From Colocasia esculenta (taxonomy: Eukaryota; Streptophyta; Magnoliopsida; Alismatales; Araceae): DNA of 64,000 bases. Positions 20,640 to 31,649 of this stretch are shown here, piece after piece (positions within the stretch are counted from its first letter, which is position 1; the number at the start of each line of letters is the position of its first letter). The notes below the pieces were generated by a model, which ran no database searches, had not been told where the DNA came from, and saw only the letters and a program-made list of their open reading frames with translations. The position numbers were made by a program, and so were the translations under genes. Location of the stretch: the NCBI GenBank assembly GCA_014218235.1, contig CM024758.1, forward strand, positions 98,493,698 to 98,557,697, in the 5' to 3' direction.

Positions 20640-21257
20640 CAACGCAGGGGCATAAACTCTCAAGCCTCCACGGCCGAAGATATCGTGGCTCAGCGGCGAA
20701 TGATCGAAAAGATCGTGGACGACCGCTTCGCTCAACGAGGCGAGGGAACTGCCACTGTAGATCTCTACAGCGTGCCATATCCCGTCCACCATCAATTCAA
20801 GAAGCTGCCACCGGACTGTCCCAAGGCGCCAAAGTTGCAAAAGTTCGACGGACAGGGCTCACCAAATGAGCACCTGGCTACTATATAACGGCCATGGGAG
20901 AGTTGGCATTTTACGAATCATATCTCCTCCGTTACTTCGCAACGTCCCTGACGGGGTACCGCCTTCCAGTGGTACTCAAGGTTAAGGCCCAATTCCATTG
21001 TCGACTGGGCTGACCTTCAAAAGAAATTCATCGACCGCTTCCAAACGGCCGAAAGAAAGGTGTCGCTTGCAGAGCTGTGCTCCCTCAAGCAAAGGAAAGG
21101 AGAAACGGCACTCGACTTCATCAAGCGGTGGCGTGACTTCAGCATGAGGTGCGACAACCCCTCGACGCAAGAAGATGCCATAACTATCTGTCGACGGGGC
21201 CTGGCGGCGCAGATAAGCGAAAAGCTGCTGGGAACAAACATCAAAGGCTTTGACTAG
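20640..21257 (+). pseudogene. Gag capsid-type domain, element B
   Basis: RMIEKIVDDRFAQRGEGT, LYSVPYPVHHQFKKLPPDCP, then (after a frame change and a stop at 20,886) AFQWYSRL-type sequence, WADLQKKFIDRFQTAERKV and RKGETALDFIKRWRDFSMRC. These are the hallmark blocks of the retrotransposon gag family, which builds the particle shell. An in-frame TAG at 21,255 separates it from GEIEMFFADNP. Confidence 0.9.
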
Positions 21258-21269
21258 CTCAATTCGGTT

Positions 21270-22020
21270 GTGGGAGAGATCGAAATGTTCTTCGCCGACA
21301 ACCCGATGCAAGCTTCCTCGAAAAGCAAGCCGGGCAAGGAGCGCGCCGTTGGCAAAGAAGCCAATGCTGCGAACTTCGCCCCGCAAAGCAAGGGGAAGAG
21401 GATCGCGGCCTCTAGCGCTCCAAGCAAGAAGGTGGAAGAAAGACCCCCTCCGACTTCACTGCCACAGCGTATGAGCACGCCGTATTCTTTCAAAAGGGAT
21501 CATACGAAGATGCTCTTCAAGCTGTGCATGAAGAATGACCTACTCATGCTTCCGGGACTAAGAAGACCAAATGAAGCGGATAAAGTGGATGAGCCGAATT
21601 ACTGTCTCTACCACTGCATGCTGGGGCACTCTATTGAAGACTGCTACGTCTTCAAAAATGAAGTACAGAAGCTGATCCAGAGTCGCTCATCACCATGTAT
21701 GAACATTTGGTCGATCCCCACACACCTCATGCCTGGGACCAACCGAAGCAGTCGGCCAACGTCATCCATATCAATGCGCCGACTCCTGAACTAGAAGACC
21801 CCGAGGCAAATCCTTGGGACGCTCATTCCACAAACGGATGGGAAGGGGATCATCCCTCTGCTTCGGAGCACAGAACATGGTCGGAGATAGTGCAAATTTG
21901 GAAAGACAGGTTCAATCGCTGCGGCACGGTCAGCGTCAAACGCTGACGTACCTAAGGACTATGCAACAAAGTCTAGTGGCCCTCCAGCAAGGACTCAGGT
22001 GCCTGTAGGCACATCTGCGC
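21270..22020 (+). pseudogene. Gag C-terminal region with zinc-knuckle 1, element B
   Basis: After GEIEMFFADNPMQA and a basic linker, the knuckle CLYHCMLGHSIEDC (21,603-21,644) has the spacing C-X2-H-X4-H-X4-C. His replaces the second Cys of the standard retroviral knuckle, a variant common in plant Tat Gags. A frame change near 21,690 moves the PHAWDQ and coiled (LERQVQSLRHGQRQ) parts to other frames. Confidence 0.8.
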
Positions 22021-22139
22021 CCCGGACGCGTCCTCCCTGTGGGGGGTGGATCTTGGAGGAGTCTTCAAACCCGTCTGATGATGAAATCGCCGGAAGATTA
22101 TATTCCTTCCCGCGCCATCGGACACTAGCACTCTACCGT

Positions 22140-22890
22140 ACCTGCCTGTGGGCAGGATATTAGGCTACCAGCCGCCAACAAGCGTCCCGCCAAACTACTG
22201 CATATACCATCAAGATGCAGGGCATGCTTTAGAGGACTGTTACGTCTTTAAAGACAAGGTTGAAACAGGGTCAACCAAGGGATCATCGACTTGGGCAATC
22301 GCTCGTGTCGACCCGCCGCAGCCTCACATCGCGAATGGACAGACCACTCAGCTGACGTTGTTACACATACAGTCAACGTCATTGACCGCTAGAAATTTAT
22401 ACACCGGTGGCTTTCACTTTCCCAGACCCGGATATGACAGAAGCGGCTCATCTTGCAAAGCTCCCACCTGGTGGTGTCCGGGAGGGCGAATTTCCCACCA
22501 GAGTCGCTTGGCGACTGGGAATATTGGGGAGATCTTCTAAAAGCTCTTGCAGCAGGTGTCGTGATGGCCCACATACCACCACCGACGTACACTGAGATGG
22601 AGTTAAATCACCCATATACTGTCGATATCACGCCATGCTGCTGCTCCCTATGGACAGGTGCCCTGATGTCTGGGATTGGATCGAGTCCCTATCCAGAAGG
22701 GGAAGATCGACCCGGAAGGCAATTCCATGGTCCTGATGAGAGCCAGGAAGTGGCCCAACGGGAATTGGTGGTAAGCGACTATATGCGCTTCAAGAACTTC
22801 AAAGCCCCCGAAGCGGATGAACAAGGGTGGCTCATACCGCCGATGCGGTCCACAGCCAACATTGAAGGCCCGACCCTGTGGCAACACTTC
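22140..22890 (+). pseudogene. Gag zinc-knuckle modules 2 and 3, element B
   Basis: Knuckle 2, CIYHQDAGHALEDC (22,199-22,240), is intact. After FHFPRPGYDRSG and a block ending GEIF, knuckle 3 (22,620-22,661) reads C-RY-H...C, but its second His codon has become Leu. It is followed by the segment YMRFKNFKAPEADEQGW. The stretch 22,455-22,735 is homologous to 22,972-23,255, so modules 3 and 4 are an internal duplication. Confidence 0.7.
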
Positions 22891-22971
22891 AGGAACATAT
22901 CCCTAGAGGAGGAGCCCATCTCAATATACAATCAAGAAGATTCAGAAAGGACGGGAGCCAACTCCTCTGAC

Positions 22972-24297
22972 GAGGCCCCTGCTCTGTGGTATCCCGGATG
23001 GCGAACTTCCCGCCAAAATCCTTTCGCGACTGCGAAGACTGGAGAAATCTTCGAAAAACTCTTGCAGTAAGGCTGTGTGAAGGCGCATAAGCCGCCACCA
23101 ACATACACGGAGAGGGAAATAAACCACTCCATGTACTATCGATATCACGCCATGCTGCTACACCCTACGGACATGTGCCCGATTGTCCGAGACTGGGTCA
23201 AATCCCTCATCCAGAAGGGGAAGATCGACTCGGAAGGCAATCCAATAATTCAGTCCGAGGCCAGGCAAGAAGCCCAGCAGCAACCTCCTCGGCGAAGGAA
23301 GGGGTCTCGACAACATCAAGTCTCCCCTCCCCGTGAACAAACTCTTGAAGATAGGAGTAGGGGGCGGCGCTTCGAAAATTCGCCTCTGCAAATACTCAAG
23401 CGGCAAGATAAAGACCGCAGGGGCAAGCAGCCATCGATGGAGCCGGCCACCCAAGAGGCAAGCCCCTACTGGGTTGAATTCCAAGAATTGCCGCCCGAAA
23501 TAATCGAGCAGGCAATCGATTCCACTTTCCAACACCAGCAAGATGAAGCTGGCTGGACCGTCGTGGCCTCCAGAATGCGCCTCTCATTGGCGTTCCCTAA
23601 AAGGGGAGGGTCACATAGCCGCCCTGACCGAGAGGATGCCTCTTGGGCAGCCAAACCAGCAAAGGAGCTCTCGCCGCTTGAAATCGCGCGGGCGCTGAAA
23701 CGAGAGAAGAACAGGCAAAAGAACATGAAAAGACGCCTGAAGGAGCGAGCCGAGCAAGCATCGGCCATGGCAGCCCCTGTAGAGCTGACTCCGCTCCAGA
23801 AGCTACAAAAGCTCATTGATGAATTGGAGGAATATATCCCCTCCAAGCCCACCTGGGGAGTCCCTTTGGACAGATACATCCCGTGGGAAGAAATGGATTT
23901 CAAAACAAGGCTTAAAAGCTGGCTCCACCAAATGCTACAAAGGGCTCAAGAAGGCGAGAAGCTGCCTCTGCCCGAAGAACTGGCCATCTTCTACAAGGAG
24001 GATGAAATCACCATCGAGAAGCTGGAAGAAATGCTGAAGGACTTCTCGTGCAATATGGTGTTAATACCACCGCCTGCAAGCTTGCAGTCGCCGGCCGACA
24101 CGCCCCCTGTGGCAACATATCGGCGCCGCAACCGAGGCAGAGGAAAGGGCCGCGGACAAGGAAAGAAGCTCGCCCCGTCGCTCGGCGAAAAGCCCAGCTT
24201 GCCTGACCTCAGCAAAACTATCATCTTTCGGGGAGAAGAGCCTCAACCCATCCCTGAAGTGGAGGTACGAGTCAATCCTTTGTCTTCGACCCGTTGA
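22972..24297 (+). pseudogene. Gag zinc-knuckle module 4 and conserved spacer modules, element B
   Basis: Of this, 406 codons (23,077-24,297) are open. Knuckle 4 is YRYHAMLLHPTDMC (23,137-23,178), with Tyr in place of the first Cys, so it probably could not bind zinc. Next come ELPPEIIEQAIDSTFQHQQ, WTVVASRM, a basic helix (LKREKNRQKNMKRRLKERA), DRYIPWEEMDFKTRLKSWLH, ITIEKLEEMLKDFSCNM, an RNRGRGKGRGQGKK tail and SLPDLSKTIIFRGEEPQP. The modules have no name I know but recur in order in A and C. Confidence 0.7.
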
Positions 24298-24432
24298 CGA
24301 GGAAGAAGAAGAGTAGGAGGAGATCATAAGCGACCTCCCTTGCCAGAAAGTCGTCAGGCCAGCTGACCGACCCGCTCCATCCAAGGGCGGCCAAGATGAA
24401 GGTCTCGCCCGGAAGAGGGTCTCCTGACCCCT

Positions 24433-25060
24433 TTGTTCGAAGAAGAGCCGAGCGAACAACCAGGGGTAAGGCGGACTAACCAATTTGGGCAGCCGATAAA
24501 ACCTTTGGCGGACATGGTCCCACCATTGGAGCAACTCCGTGCCTGGGCCGACCGCAAAATCATACAGCACATGAAGCGGTTCCCGACTAACGTCACCATA
24601 TGGGACGCCATCGCCTGGAGCAAAGAGTTAAGGGCGGCTCTTATTAAAATATTGCAAGAGCCCGAGGTCTACGAAGCTGACGTGACCGAACTCCAAGCTC
24701 AAGCCCTGGAAGCACTGGCGGCGGAGGTGACATTCTCCGATAAGGATATGTTGCTGCCTACGCTGTACCCTAATCGCCCATTGTACATGCAAGGAAAAGT
24801 CAACGGGCACGAGCTCAACCGAATCTTGGTTGACCCTGGGGCATCGATCAATATCATGCCCCTGAAGACTTTCAAGTCTCTGTACCTCACGCCCTATCTG
24901 CAAAGGGTAAATGATGTTAGAATCGCAGGGTTCAATCAGAACTCTGAAAACGCCTTGGGAAAGGTGGAGGTACAGTTGACCATGGATGACCTCACCACCA
25001 AGGTCGTGTTCTACATCATAAATGCGAACACGTTCTACAAGGCTCTCCTAGGAAAACCCT
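24433..25060 (+). pseudogene. Aspartic protease, element B
   Basis: The open frame runs to 25,833 (466 codons). FGQPIKPLADMVPPLEQLRA and FPTNVTIWDAIAWSKELR precede the retropepsin core: RILVDPGASINIMPLKTF (catalytic Asp at 24,832-24,834), then RIAGFNQNSENALGKVEV and YKALLGKPWLHENQVIPS, the usual end of the fold. Asp and Gly of the active site are kept; Pro stands where many families have Thr or Ser. This is the longest intact stretch of Pol in B. Confidence 0.88.
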
Positions 25061-25936
25061 GGTTGCATGAAAATCAAGTGATCCCCTCGACTCTCCACCA
25101 GTGCATAAAATATATCAAGGAAGGAGGGCATCACACAATCTTTGCCGATCGGGCCCCTTTCCGCCCAAATGAATGCAATTTGGCGGATGCCCAGCTATAC
25201 TTCGGCGAGCCTCCCAACAAGCCAACAGCCGCGTCAAAAGGCAAAGAAAAGCAAAATGCCGATGCGGGCCAAGCAAGCCAAGATCGGGACGAGGAGGAGC
25301 TCTTCACGGTCAATAAAGACCTCCTTGAAGCTCATCGACTCGGCCGCCTCGTCGAATCTACCGAGTCAGGGCCCAGTTGCCCAGAAAGGCGCGAAATCAA
25401 CTACGAAACAAACGCCATCGGCGAGATTATCAACCGGAGTATCTTCTTGCCACCGGCATACATGCAGCTGTCCTTCCATAGGGAGGAGCAATGGGTGGAA
25501 CGACTAAAAACGTTCATTGTCACCCATTACAGAAATGATAGTCTCAAGAAAGGTGAGACGCCGAAACTGATCATCTTCTACAAGGGGGACCCACTGCCGT
25601 ATGGGCCCCTCGAGGACGACTTCGATTGGAGTCGAACAACTCAAGTCGCCTCAGAGCCCGTCCAAGAAATGGACGACATGCCCGAGCACATCAAGAAATT
25701 GTGCCAAAGGCAAAAGATCACGCAAATGCAAGATCCCTCTCGACGGGAATACTTCCATCAGCTGTGGTACCCGAAGCAACTCCAAGGGCAACCCCCTTAC
25801 TGTGCGAAAGACTGGTCAGGGGACGGATTCTGAAGCCTATTACACGGTAATACCGTCGGGCTGGTCCCCCTATTGATCACTGCCCTTTCAGTGGGCAACC
25901 TCCTACATCCTTAACGGAGCACAGGAGGGAGAAACC
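25061..25936 (+). pseudogene. Pol linker between protease and RT, element B
   Basis: It is open with protease until TGA at 25,831 and then shifts frame. Conserved blocks are FADRAPFRPNECNLADAQLY, PERREINYETNAIGEIINRS, EEQWVERLKTFIVTHYR, LIIFYKGDPLPYGP, EMDDMPEHIKKLCQRQ and REYFHQLWYP. C has all of them (51,204-51,900). I see no known domain. Confidence 0.65.
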
Positions 25937-26959
25937 ATGCATGTTCTCTCAAACGGGACTACGTGCCAAGAAACACCTCAAAACGAGGAGTATAATTTCT
26001 GGCCGATTACCGAGGGAGGCTTCAAATATTACGATGTTTATGTTGCCGACTCCGATGAAGAGAAAGATTTCATCGACCTGCAACTGGCCCCCCGCGAACT
26101 CGAAGACGGCGGGCAAGCTACCGTGGACGAGCTGGTGGAACTCGACCTCGGAGAGCCAAAAGAACCTCGGCCGATCTTCGTTAGCGCTCTCCTCGATGAG
26201 GAAGAAAGACAGTCATACCGACAACTCTTGCTGGAATTCAAAGATTGTTTCGCATGGACATACAAAGAAATGCCAGGCCTAGACCCCTCTGTGGCTGAAC
26301 ATGAGTTGTCTATACTCCCCACAGCGAAGCCAGTCAAACAGGCCCAAAGGCGTATGCGCCATGAGCTGGAGCTGAAGGTGAATGCCGAGGTGGACAAACT
26401 CGTCAAAGTTGACTTCACCGAGCCCTGCATCTACCTGACTTGGCTGGCCAACATAGTGCCGGTAAAGAAGAAAAATGGCCAAGTCTGGATCTGTATCGAC
26501 TACAGAGACTTGAATAAAGCCTGCCCAAAGGATGACTTCCCAGTCCCGATCACAGAAACTATGATCGATATGACCACCGGGCATGAAGCACTATCCTTCA
26601 TGGATGGGTCATCAGGTTACAATCAAATCCGTATGGTTCTCAAAGATAAGGACCATACTGCCTTTAGGTCCCCCAAAGGGATCTACAATTATAAAAGAAT
26701 GCCCTTCGGCTTGAAGAATGCTGGGGCCACCTATCAGCGGGCTATGACGAAGATTTTTGGCGAAATGCTCCACGGCTTGGTCGAGTGCTACATGGATGAT
26801 TTGGTCGTCAAGACCAAGAGGCGAGAAGACCACCTGACCGATTTACGCCAGGTCTTCGAAAGACTTCGCCAGCATCAACTAAAGATGAACCCGATGAAGT
26901 GCGCCTTCAGCGTTTCGAGCGGCAAGTTCCTCGGCTTCATTGTCAAATATCGGGGATAG
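25937..26959 (+). pseudogene. Reverse transcriptase, element B
   Basis: 340 codons are open from 25,937. The order is: an acidic lead-in (DSDEEKDFIDLQ), ELLVELDLGEP-like sequence, NIVPVKKKNGQVWICIDYRD, DLNKACPKDDFPVPIT, LSFMDGSSGYNQI, AFRSPKGIYNYKRMPFGLKN, the catalytic YMDD (26,789-26,800), and GKFLGFIVKYRG, ending in a stop where IEID should follow. All polymerase motifs are present, so this piece is nearly intact. YMDD is less usual in plant Gypsy than YVDD or YIDD. Confidence 0.93.
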
Positions 26960-27580
26960 AAATTGACCCCGTCAAAATCAAAGCCATCAGAGAGCTACCG
27001 CCGCCGAAAACCTTGACGGAGGGAGTTGAAATCGCTCCAAGGAAGGTGGCCTACATAAGGCGGTTCATCTCCAATCTCGCGAGCAGATGCCTCCTTCAGC
27101 AAATTAATGAAGAAAGGAGCTCCATTTGTATGGGACCAAGAGTGCCAAGATACTTTTGAAGAAATCAAAGAGTATCTCCTTACTCCTCCCGTCTTGGGAT
27201 CCCCGGTAAAAAATAAGCCGCTCATCCTCTACATCGCAGCCGTGGAAACGTCACTGGGAGCGCTCCTGGCACAAATAAATGAGGAAGGCAAAGAGCAACC
27301 GCTCTACTATCTCAGCCGAATGCTGGTGGGTCCGGAGCATCGATATTCCCCAGTGGAGAAAGTGTGCCTGGCATTGATATTCGCCATCAAGAAATTACGG
27401 CATTATCTGCTAGCCCATCAAGTCAGCCTCATCTCGAGGATAGACTCGCTAAAAGCGCTCCTCACCCAACCTGTGTTGTCAGGAAGGATGGGAAAATGGG
27501 CTCTTCTCCTCATGGAGTTCGATATCACCTTCGTCCGAGAAAAGCAATCAAAGGGCAAGGTATGACGGATTTCCTGGCGG
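26960..27580 (+). pseudogene. RNase H (Ty3-type), element B
   Basis: The connection (IEIDPVKIKAIRELPPPKTL, YIRRFISNLASR) is in one frame until 27,159. The RNase H part is open in another (27,107-27,565): FVWDQECQDTFEEIKEYLL, KPLILYIAAVETSLGALLAQ, YYLSRMLVGPEHRYSPVEKV and MGKWALLLMEFDITF. A frame change follows at KAIKGQG. It removes the RNA strand of the RNA-DNA hybrid. Confidence 0.88.
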
Positions 27581-27724
27581 CACATCCGCTTCCGGCCGGT
27601 TCTCCCCTCGAGTTTAACCTTCTCGAGGAGGAAACCCTCTCACCCCCTTAGAGGAAGGGGACCCAACAAGAAGAAGTCCCCATTCAAGAAAGTGTAAATA
27701 CTTTCGCCATAGAGTTACCACATT

Positions 27725-28130
27725 GAGACCTCTACTTTGATGGCGCTTCCTGGGTGCTCAAGCAAACTGACGGCACCACAACTTATACCTCCGGAGCGGG
27801 CATTGTCCTGGTGACCCCACAAGGGGGAATACTGCACAACGCATGTGCACTCATGAAGCCGTTGACCAACAATCAAGCTGAATATGAAGCGTTGATCGTG
27901 GGACTTCAACTGGCTGCCGAAATGGGCATCAAATGCATAAAGTCTACGGAGACTCGCAGCTGGTCATCCGTCAAGTGCTGGGGGATTACGACGTCCGAAA
28001 AACAGAACTGATTCCCTATCATGCCAAAGTGATGAAGCTCCACGAGAGATTCTACTTGTTCGAAATCAGACATGTCCCTAGAGGGCAAAACTCTCAAGCG
28101 GATATGCTAGCCAAATTGGCGCTGCTCTAA
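27725..28130 (+). pseudogene. Second, archaeal-type RNase H (aRH), element B
   Basis: LYFDGAS (Asp, 27,739-27,741), GAGIVLVTPQGGILHN, LTNNQAEYEALIVGLQLA (Glu, 27,880-27,882), then after a frameshift near 27,945 YGDSQLVIRQVLGDYDVRK (Asp, 27,951-27,953) and RGQNSQADMLAKLALL (Asp, 28,101-28,103). The D-E-D-D set is complete. An additional RNase H of this kind between RH and INT is a known trait of plant Tat elements. Confidence 0.88.
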
Positions 28131-28354
28131 AGCTCCCTCCTAAAGGAGAACTAGGCATAACCGTCCGACATAGGAGGCTGATGCCTAGTGTTCTCGAGGA
28201 CGACTCAGACCCAGAAAATGCAGAGATCAATGCCCGAAGAAGAAGCCAGCCAAGAAAAAGACTGGCGCCAGCTGATCATCCAAATAAAGAACGGTTGGCT
28301 ACCCCCGGATCGGGTTGAAAGAGTCCAGCTCCTGCGGCGGGCCATGTCATATTA

Positions 28355-29570
28355 ATGATTGGGGACCAACTGTACCGACTTGTCCATGAAAAAGACAAGT
28401 CTGTCCTCCTAAGATGTTCCGCCCCAAAGAGAAGCCAAAGTCATATGCATGAAGTCCACTCCGGACTGGCGGGGACCCATCAGGCGGGAGACAAAATGAA
28501 AATCAACATCAAGCTAAAAGGCTTCTTCTGGCCAACCATGTACACAGATTGCGTCCAATACGCCCGCACGTGTCATCAATGCCAGGTCTTCAGTTCGGTG
28601 CCAAGAAAGCCGCCGAACGAATTGCATCCAACTGCCCCCACATGGCCCTTTGCTGAATGGGGAATGGATGTCGTGGGACCATTCCCACCATCCTCTGGCG
28701 GCCACAAGTTTATCCTGGCAGCCACTGACTATTTCTCCCGATGGGCAGAAGCAATCCCTCTCCGAGAAGTCACCGGGGTAGCCGTTGCAAAATTTATCAA
28801 GCAACACCTGATCTACAGGTTCGGCACCCCTCATCGGATCGTATCAGACAACGGTACGCCCTTCAAAAACAAGACAATCTATGCGTTGGCGGCCAAATTC
28901 CAGATAGACTAGAGGACATCAACGGTCTACAACCCTCAAGCCAACGGTCTGGCGGAAGCTTTCAACAAGACCCTCTGCAAGTTGCTTGCGAAGATAGTCG
29001 GCAATCGCAAACGCGACTGGGGGGAGAAAGTGCATGAAGCGCTCTGGGCATACCGAACGGTCTACAAGACCCCTACGGGGTGTTCCCCCTTCTCTCTGGT
29101 GTACGGAGCTGAAGCCATGCTCCCCATCAAAATTGAAATGTCATCCTACAGGGTAGCCGTCTATACCGGTCTTCGCCCCGAGGAACGACAAGAAATCGAA
29201 AGAAGGTTGGAGGAACTATCCGACCTAGAGGGCAAAAGGTTGGAAGCATACAAACACCTCCAATCCTACCAAGCCCGCATGACTCGAGCCTATGACAAGT
29301 TAGTCAGGCCTCGTGTCTTCAAGAAAGGCGACCTCGTCATGGTCAAGCAAAGAGAAGTCATGGCGGGCAAATCAAGTGGTAAACTCTAGCCAAACTGGCG
29401 CGGACCGTACGTGGTCACTGGAGTCTATGAAGGCGGATACACGCTGGCAACACATACTGGCGACCGCCCCTTTCCACCACTAAATGGCAAGCATCTGAAA
29501 ATGTATTTTGCCCCTGAGCATGAACTCCACGGGCAACTGCCCTCTGATCCCCTTATAGCCGAATCAGGCT
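28355..29570 (+). pseudogene. Integrase, element B
   Basis: The zinc-binding end (HEVHSGLAGTH ... CVQYARTCHQCQ) is followed by the catalytic core: GMDVVGPFPPSSGG (Asp 28,667-28,669), IVSDNGTPFKN (Asp 28,847-28,849) and NGLAEAFNKTL (Glu 28,955-28,957). The last two are 35 residues apart, the classic D-35-E. An in-frame TAG at 28,910-28,912 lies between them. The C-terminal part has FKKGDLVMVKQRE, a stop at 29,387, then GPYVVTGVYEGGYTLA. No chromodomain follows, in line with Tat. Confidence 0.92.
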
Positions 29571-29619
29571 AGGGTTGGGCATATGCGCCCATGTCAAAAA
29601 AAAAAAAACAAGGGAAGGG

Positions 29620-29800
29620 ACATAAAATAGAGATCCCGGCTGACTTGGTCACTCCCTAAAAGGAATGCCCAAGGGCAAAAAAAGCCTAAAGTCCGGTTGG
29701 GGTGAAAATTCACAGAGTGCCCCAAGCAGAAATGGATAACCCCTCAACGTAGAAGCCCATAAAAGGCACGTTGGAAAAAGCCAAGGGGCGTCAGGCTTGG
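29620..29800 (+). other. Four-hairpin cassette 1 (structured RNA candidate)
   Basis: Head AAAATAGAGATCCCGGC. H1 29,644-29,673 (CTTGG/CCAAG), H2 29,697-29,725 (TTGGGG/CCCCAA), H3 29,745-29,773 (CAACGT/ACGTTG), H4 29,778-29,798 (AAGCC/GGCTT). A poly-A tract follows. Confidence 0.65.
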
Positions 29801-29869
29801 TAAAAAAAAAAAAAAAGAAAAAGAAAGAAAGAAGAGGGAAGAAAAAGAAAGAAGAGTTCCCTCCTTTAT

Positions 29870-30350
29870 GAATTATGTACTCCTTCTTAGTCAGCAAACC
29901 ATCGTGGTCGACCGAGTCAAATCTCTAGCCAATAAACCCAAAAGGTGGCTAAAACTCCTTCTTGGTCAGCAAACCATCGTGGTGGTCGACCGAGTCAAAC
30001 GTCTAGCCAATAAACCCCAAAAAGGTCGGCTAAAACTCCTTCTGGTCAGCAAACCATCGTGGTCGACCGAGTCAAACGTCTAGCCAATAAACCCCAAAAA
30101 GGTCGGCTAAAACTCCTTCTTGGTCAGAAACCATCGTGGTCAACTGAGTCAAACATTTAGCCAATAAACCCCAAAAAGGTCGGCTAAAACTCCTTGGTCA
30201 GCAAACCATCATAGTCGACCGAGTCAAATCATTAGCCAATAAACCCCAAAAAGGTGGGTAAAACTCCTTCTTGGTCAGCAAACCATCGTGGTCGACCGAG
30301 TCAAACCCTTAGCCAATAAACCCCAAACAGGTCGGCTAAGCAGTGCCCCC
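29870..30350 (+). repeat. Tandem hairpin array 1, about 78-bp period
   Basis: Six units, each with two hairpins: TAGCC-AATAAACCCC-AAAAAGGT-GGCTA (e.g. 29,926-29,951 and 30,004-30,032) and GGTC-AGCAAACC-ATCGTGGT-GACC (e.g. 29,964-29,991). Open frames here follow from the repeat. Confidence 0.85.
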
Positions 30351-30510
30351 TCAGCCAGTACACCTCCATGGTAGGCTGTGCCGTCTTTGGCCCACTAATC
30401 ATAATGGCGGGCTAAAACCAAACGGCGAATTCTCTAGCCAAGGTTCCGCGACCTCGCTTCAGACTCCAAGTTCCACAAAAAAAAAAAAAAAGAGAAAAGA
30501 AAAAGGGACT

Positions 30511-30730
30511 AAAAATAGAGATGTCCCGGCGGACTTGGTCACTCCCCAAAAGGAGTGCCCAAGGGTAAAAATGCCTAAAATCCAGCTGAGGTGGAAACCC
30601 GAAAGGGCGCCTCAGGCAAAAATAGATGACCCCTCAACGTGAAAACCCGAAAGGGCACGTTGGAAAAAGCTAGAGGGGGCCGGCTTCTGTGAAAACGCGA
30701 AAGGGCGCAGAAGCCAGTAATGTGAAAAAA
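30511..30730 (+). other. Four-hairpin cassette 2 (structured RNA candidate)
   Basis: Head AAAATAGAGATGTCCCGGCG. H1 30,534-30,563 (CTTGG-CACTCC/GGAGTG-CCAAG), H2 30,586-30,615 (CTGAGG/CCTCAG), H3 30,635-30,662 (CAACGTG/CACGTTG), H4 30,682-30,715 (GGCTTCTG/CAGAAGCC). Tail AGTAATGTGAAAAAA. H2-H4 share the loop core GAAAACCCGAAAGGG with small changes. Confidence 0.75.
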
Positions 30731-30774
30731 AAAATCATAAAATCAAAGTCAAAATCATTACTTATCAAGGCATG

Positions 30775-31565
30775 TTTTGCGCAGCCAGTAAACAAAATGC
30801 TAGGTTGTGTCCCTATTCTGCTTGGTAGGTAAACCGAAATGGTAGATCAAGCCATTTCCTTTTGATCAATAAACCCCTGTGGTCGGTCAAACCTAAAACC
30901 TTAGCCAGTAAACCCCAAGAAGGTAGACTATCCCTTTGGCCAACAAACCCCCGTGGTCGGTCAAACCGAAACCTTAGCCAGCAAACCCCAAGAAGGTAGG
31001 CTATCCCCTTTGACCAATAAACCTCTGTGGTCGGTCAAACCTAAACCCTTAGCCAGCAAACCCCAAGAAGGTAGGCTATCTCTTTGACCAATAAACCTCT
31101 GTGGTCGGTCAAACCCAAACCCTTAGCCAGCAAACCCCAAGAAGTTAGGCTATCCTCTTTGACCAATAAACCTGTGTGGTCGGTCAAACCCAAACCCTTA
31201 GCCAGCAAACCCCAAGAAGGTAGGCTATCCCCTTTGACCAATAACCTCTGTGGTCGGTCAAACCCAAACCCTTAGCCAGCAAACCCCAAAAAGGTAGGCT
31301 ATCCCCTTTGACCAATAAACCTCCGTGGTCAGTCAAACCTAAAACCTTAGCCAGCAAACCCCAAGAAGGTAGGCTATCCCTTTGACCAACAAACCTCCGT
31401 GGTCGGTCAAACCTAAAACCTTAGCCAGCAAACCCCAAGAAGGTAGGCTATCCCTTCGACCAACAAACCTCCGTGGTCGGTCAAACCCAAACCCTTTAGC
31501 CAGCAAACCAAAGTGGTAGGCTAACCAAAATTTCCTTAGCCAGTAAACCGCAATGGTAGGCTAAA
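30775..31565 (+). repeat. Tandem hairpin array 2, about 80-bp period
   Basis: About nine units, each with TTTGACC-AATAAACC-NNNNGTGGTC-GGTCAAA (e.g. 31,083-31,113, a 7-bp stem) and TAGCC-AGCAAACCCC-AAGAAGGTA-GGCTA (e.g. 31,124-31,152). Confidence 0.85.
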
Positions 31566-31649
31566 TCCAAGTGGCAGGTCCCATGATCAATTGCCCTAGG
31601 GTCCGGCCCCGAGTTCTAAAACAAAAAAAGAAAAGAAAAGAAAAGGGGA

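Noticed and set aside
29870..31565. Small basic ORFs of 60-99 codons in the spacer
   Set aside because: They follow the 78-80-bp hairpin repeats on both strands and have no conserved start or stop.
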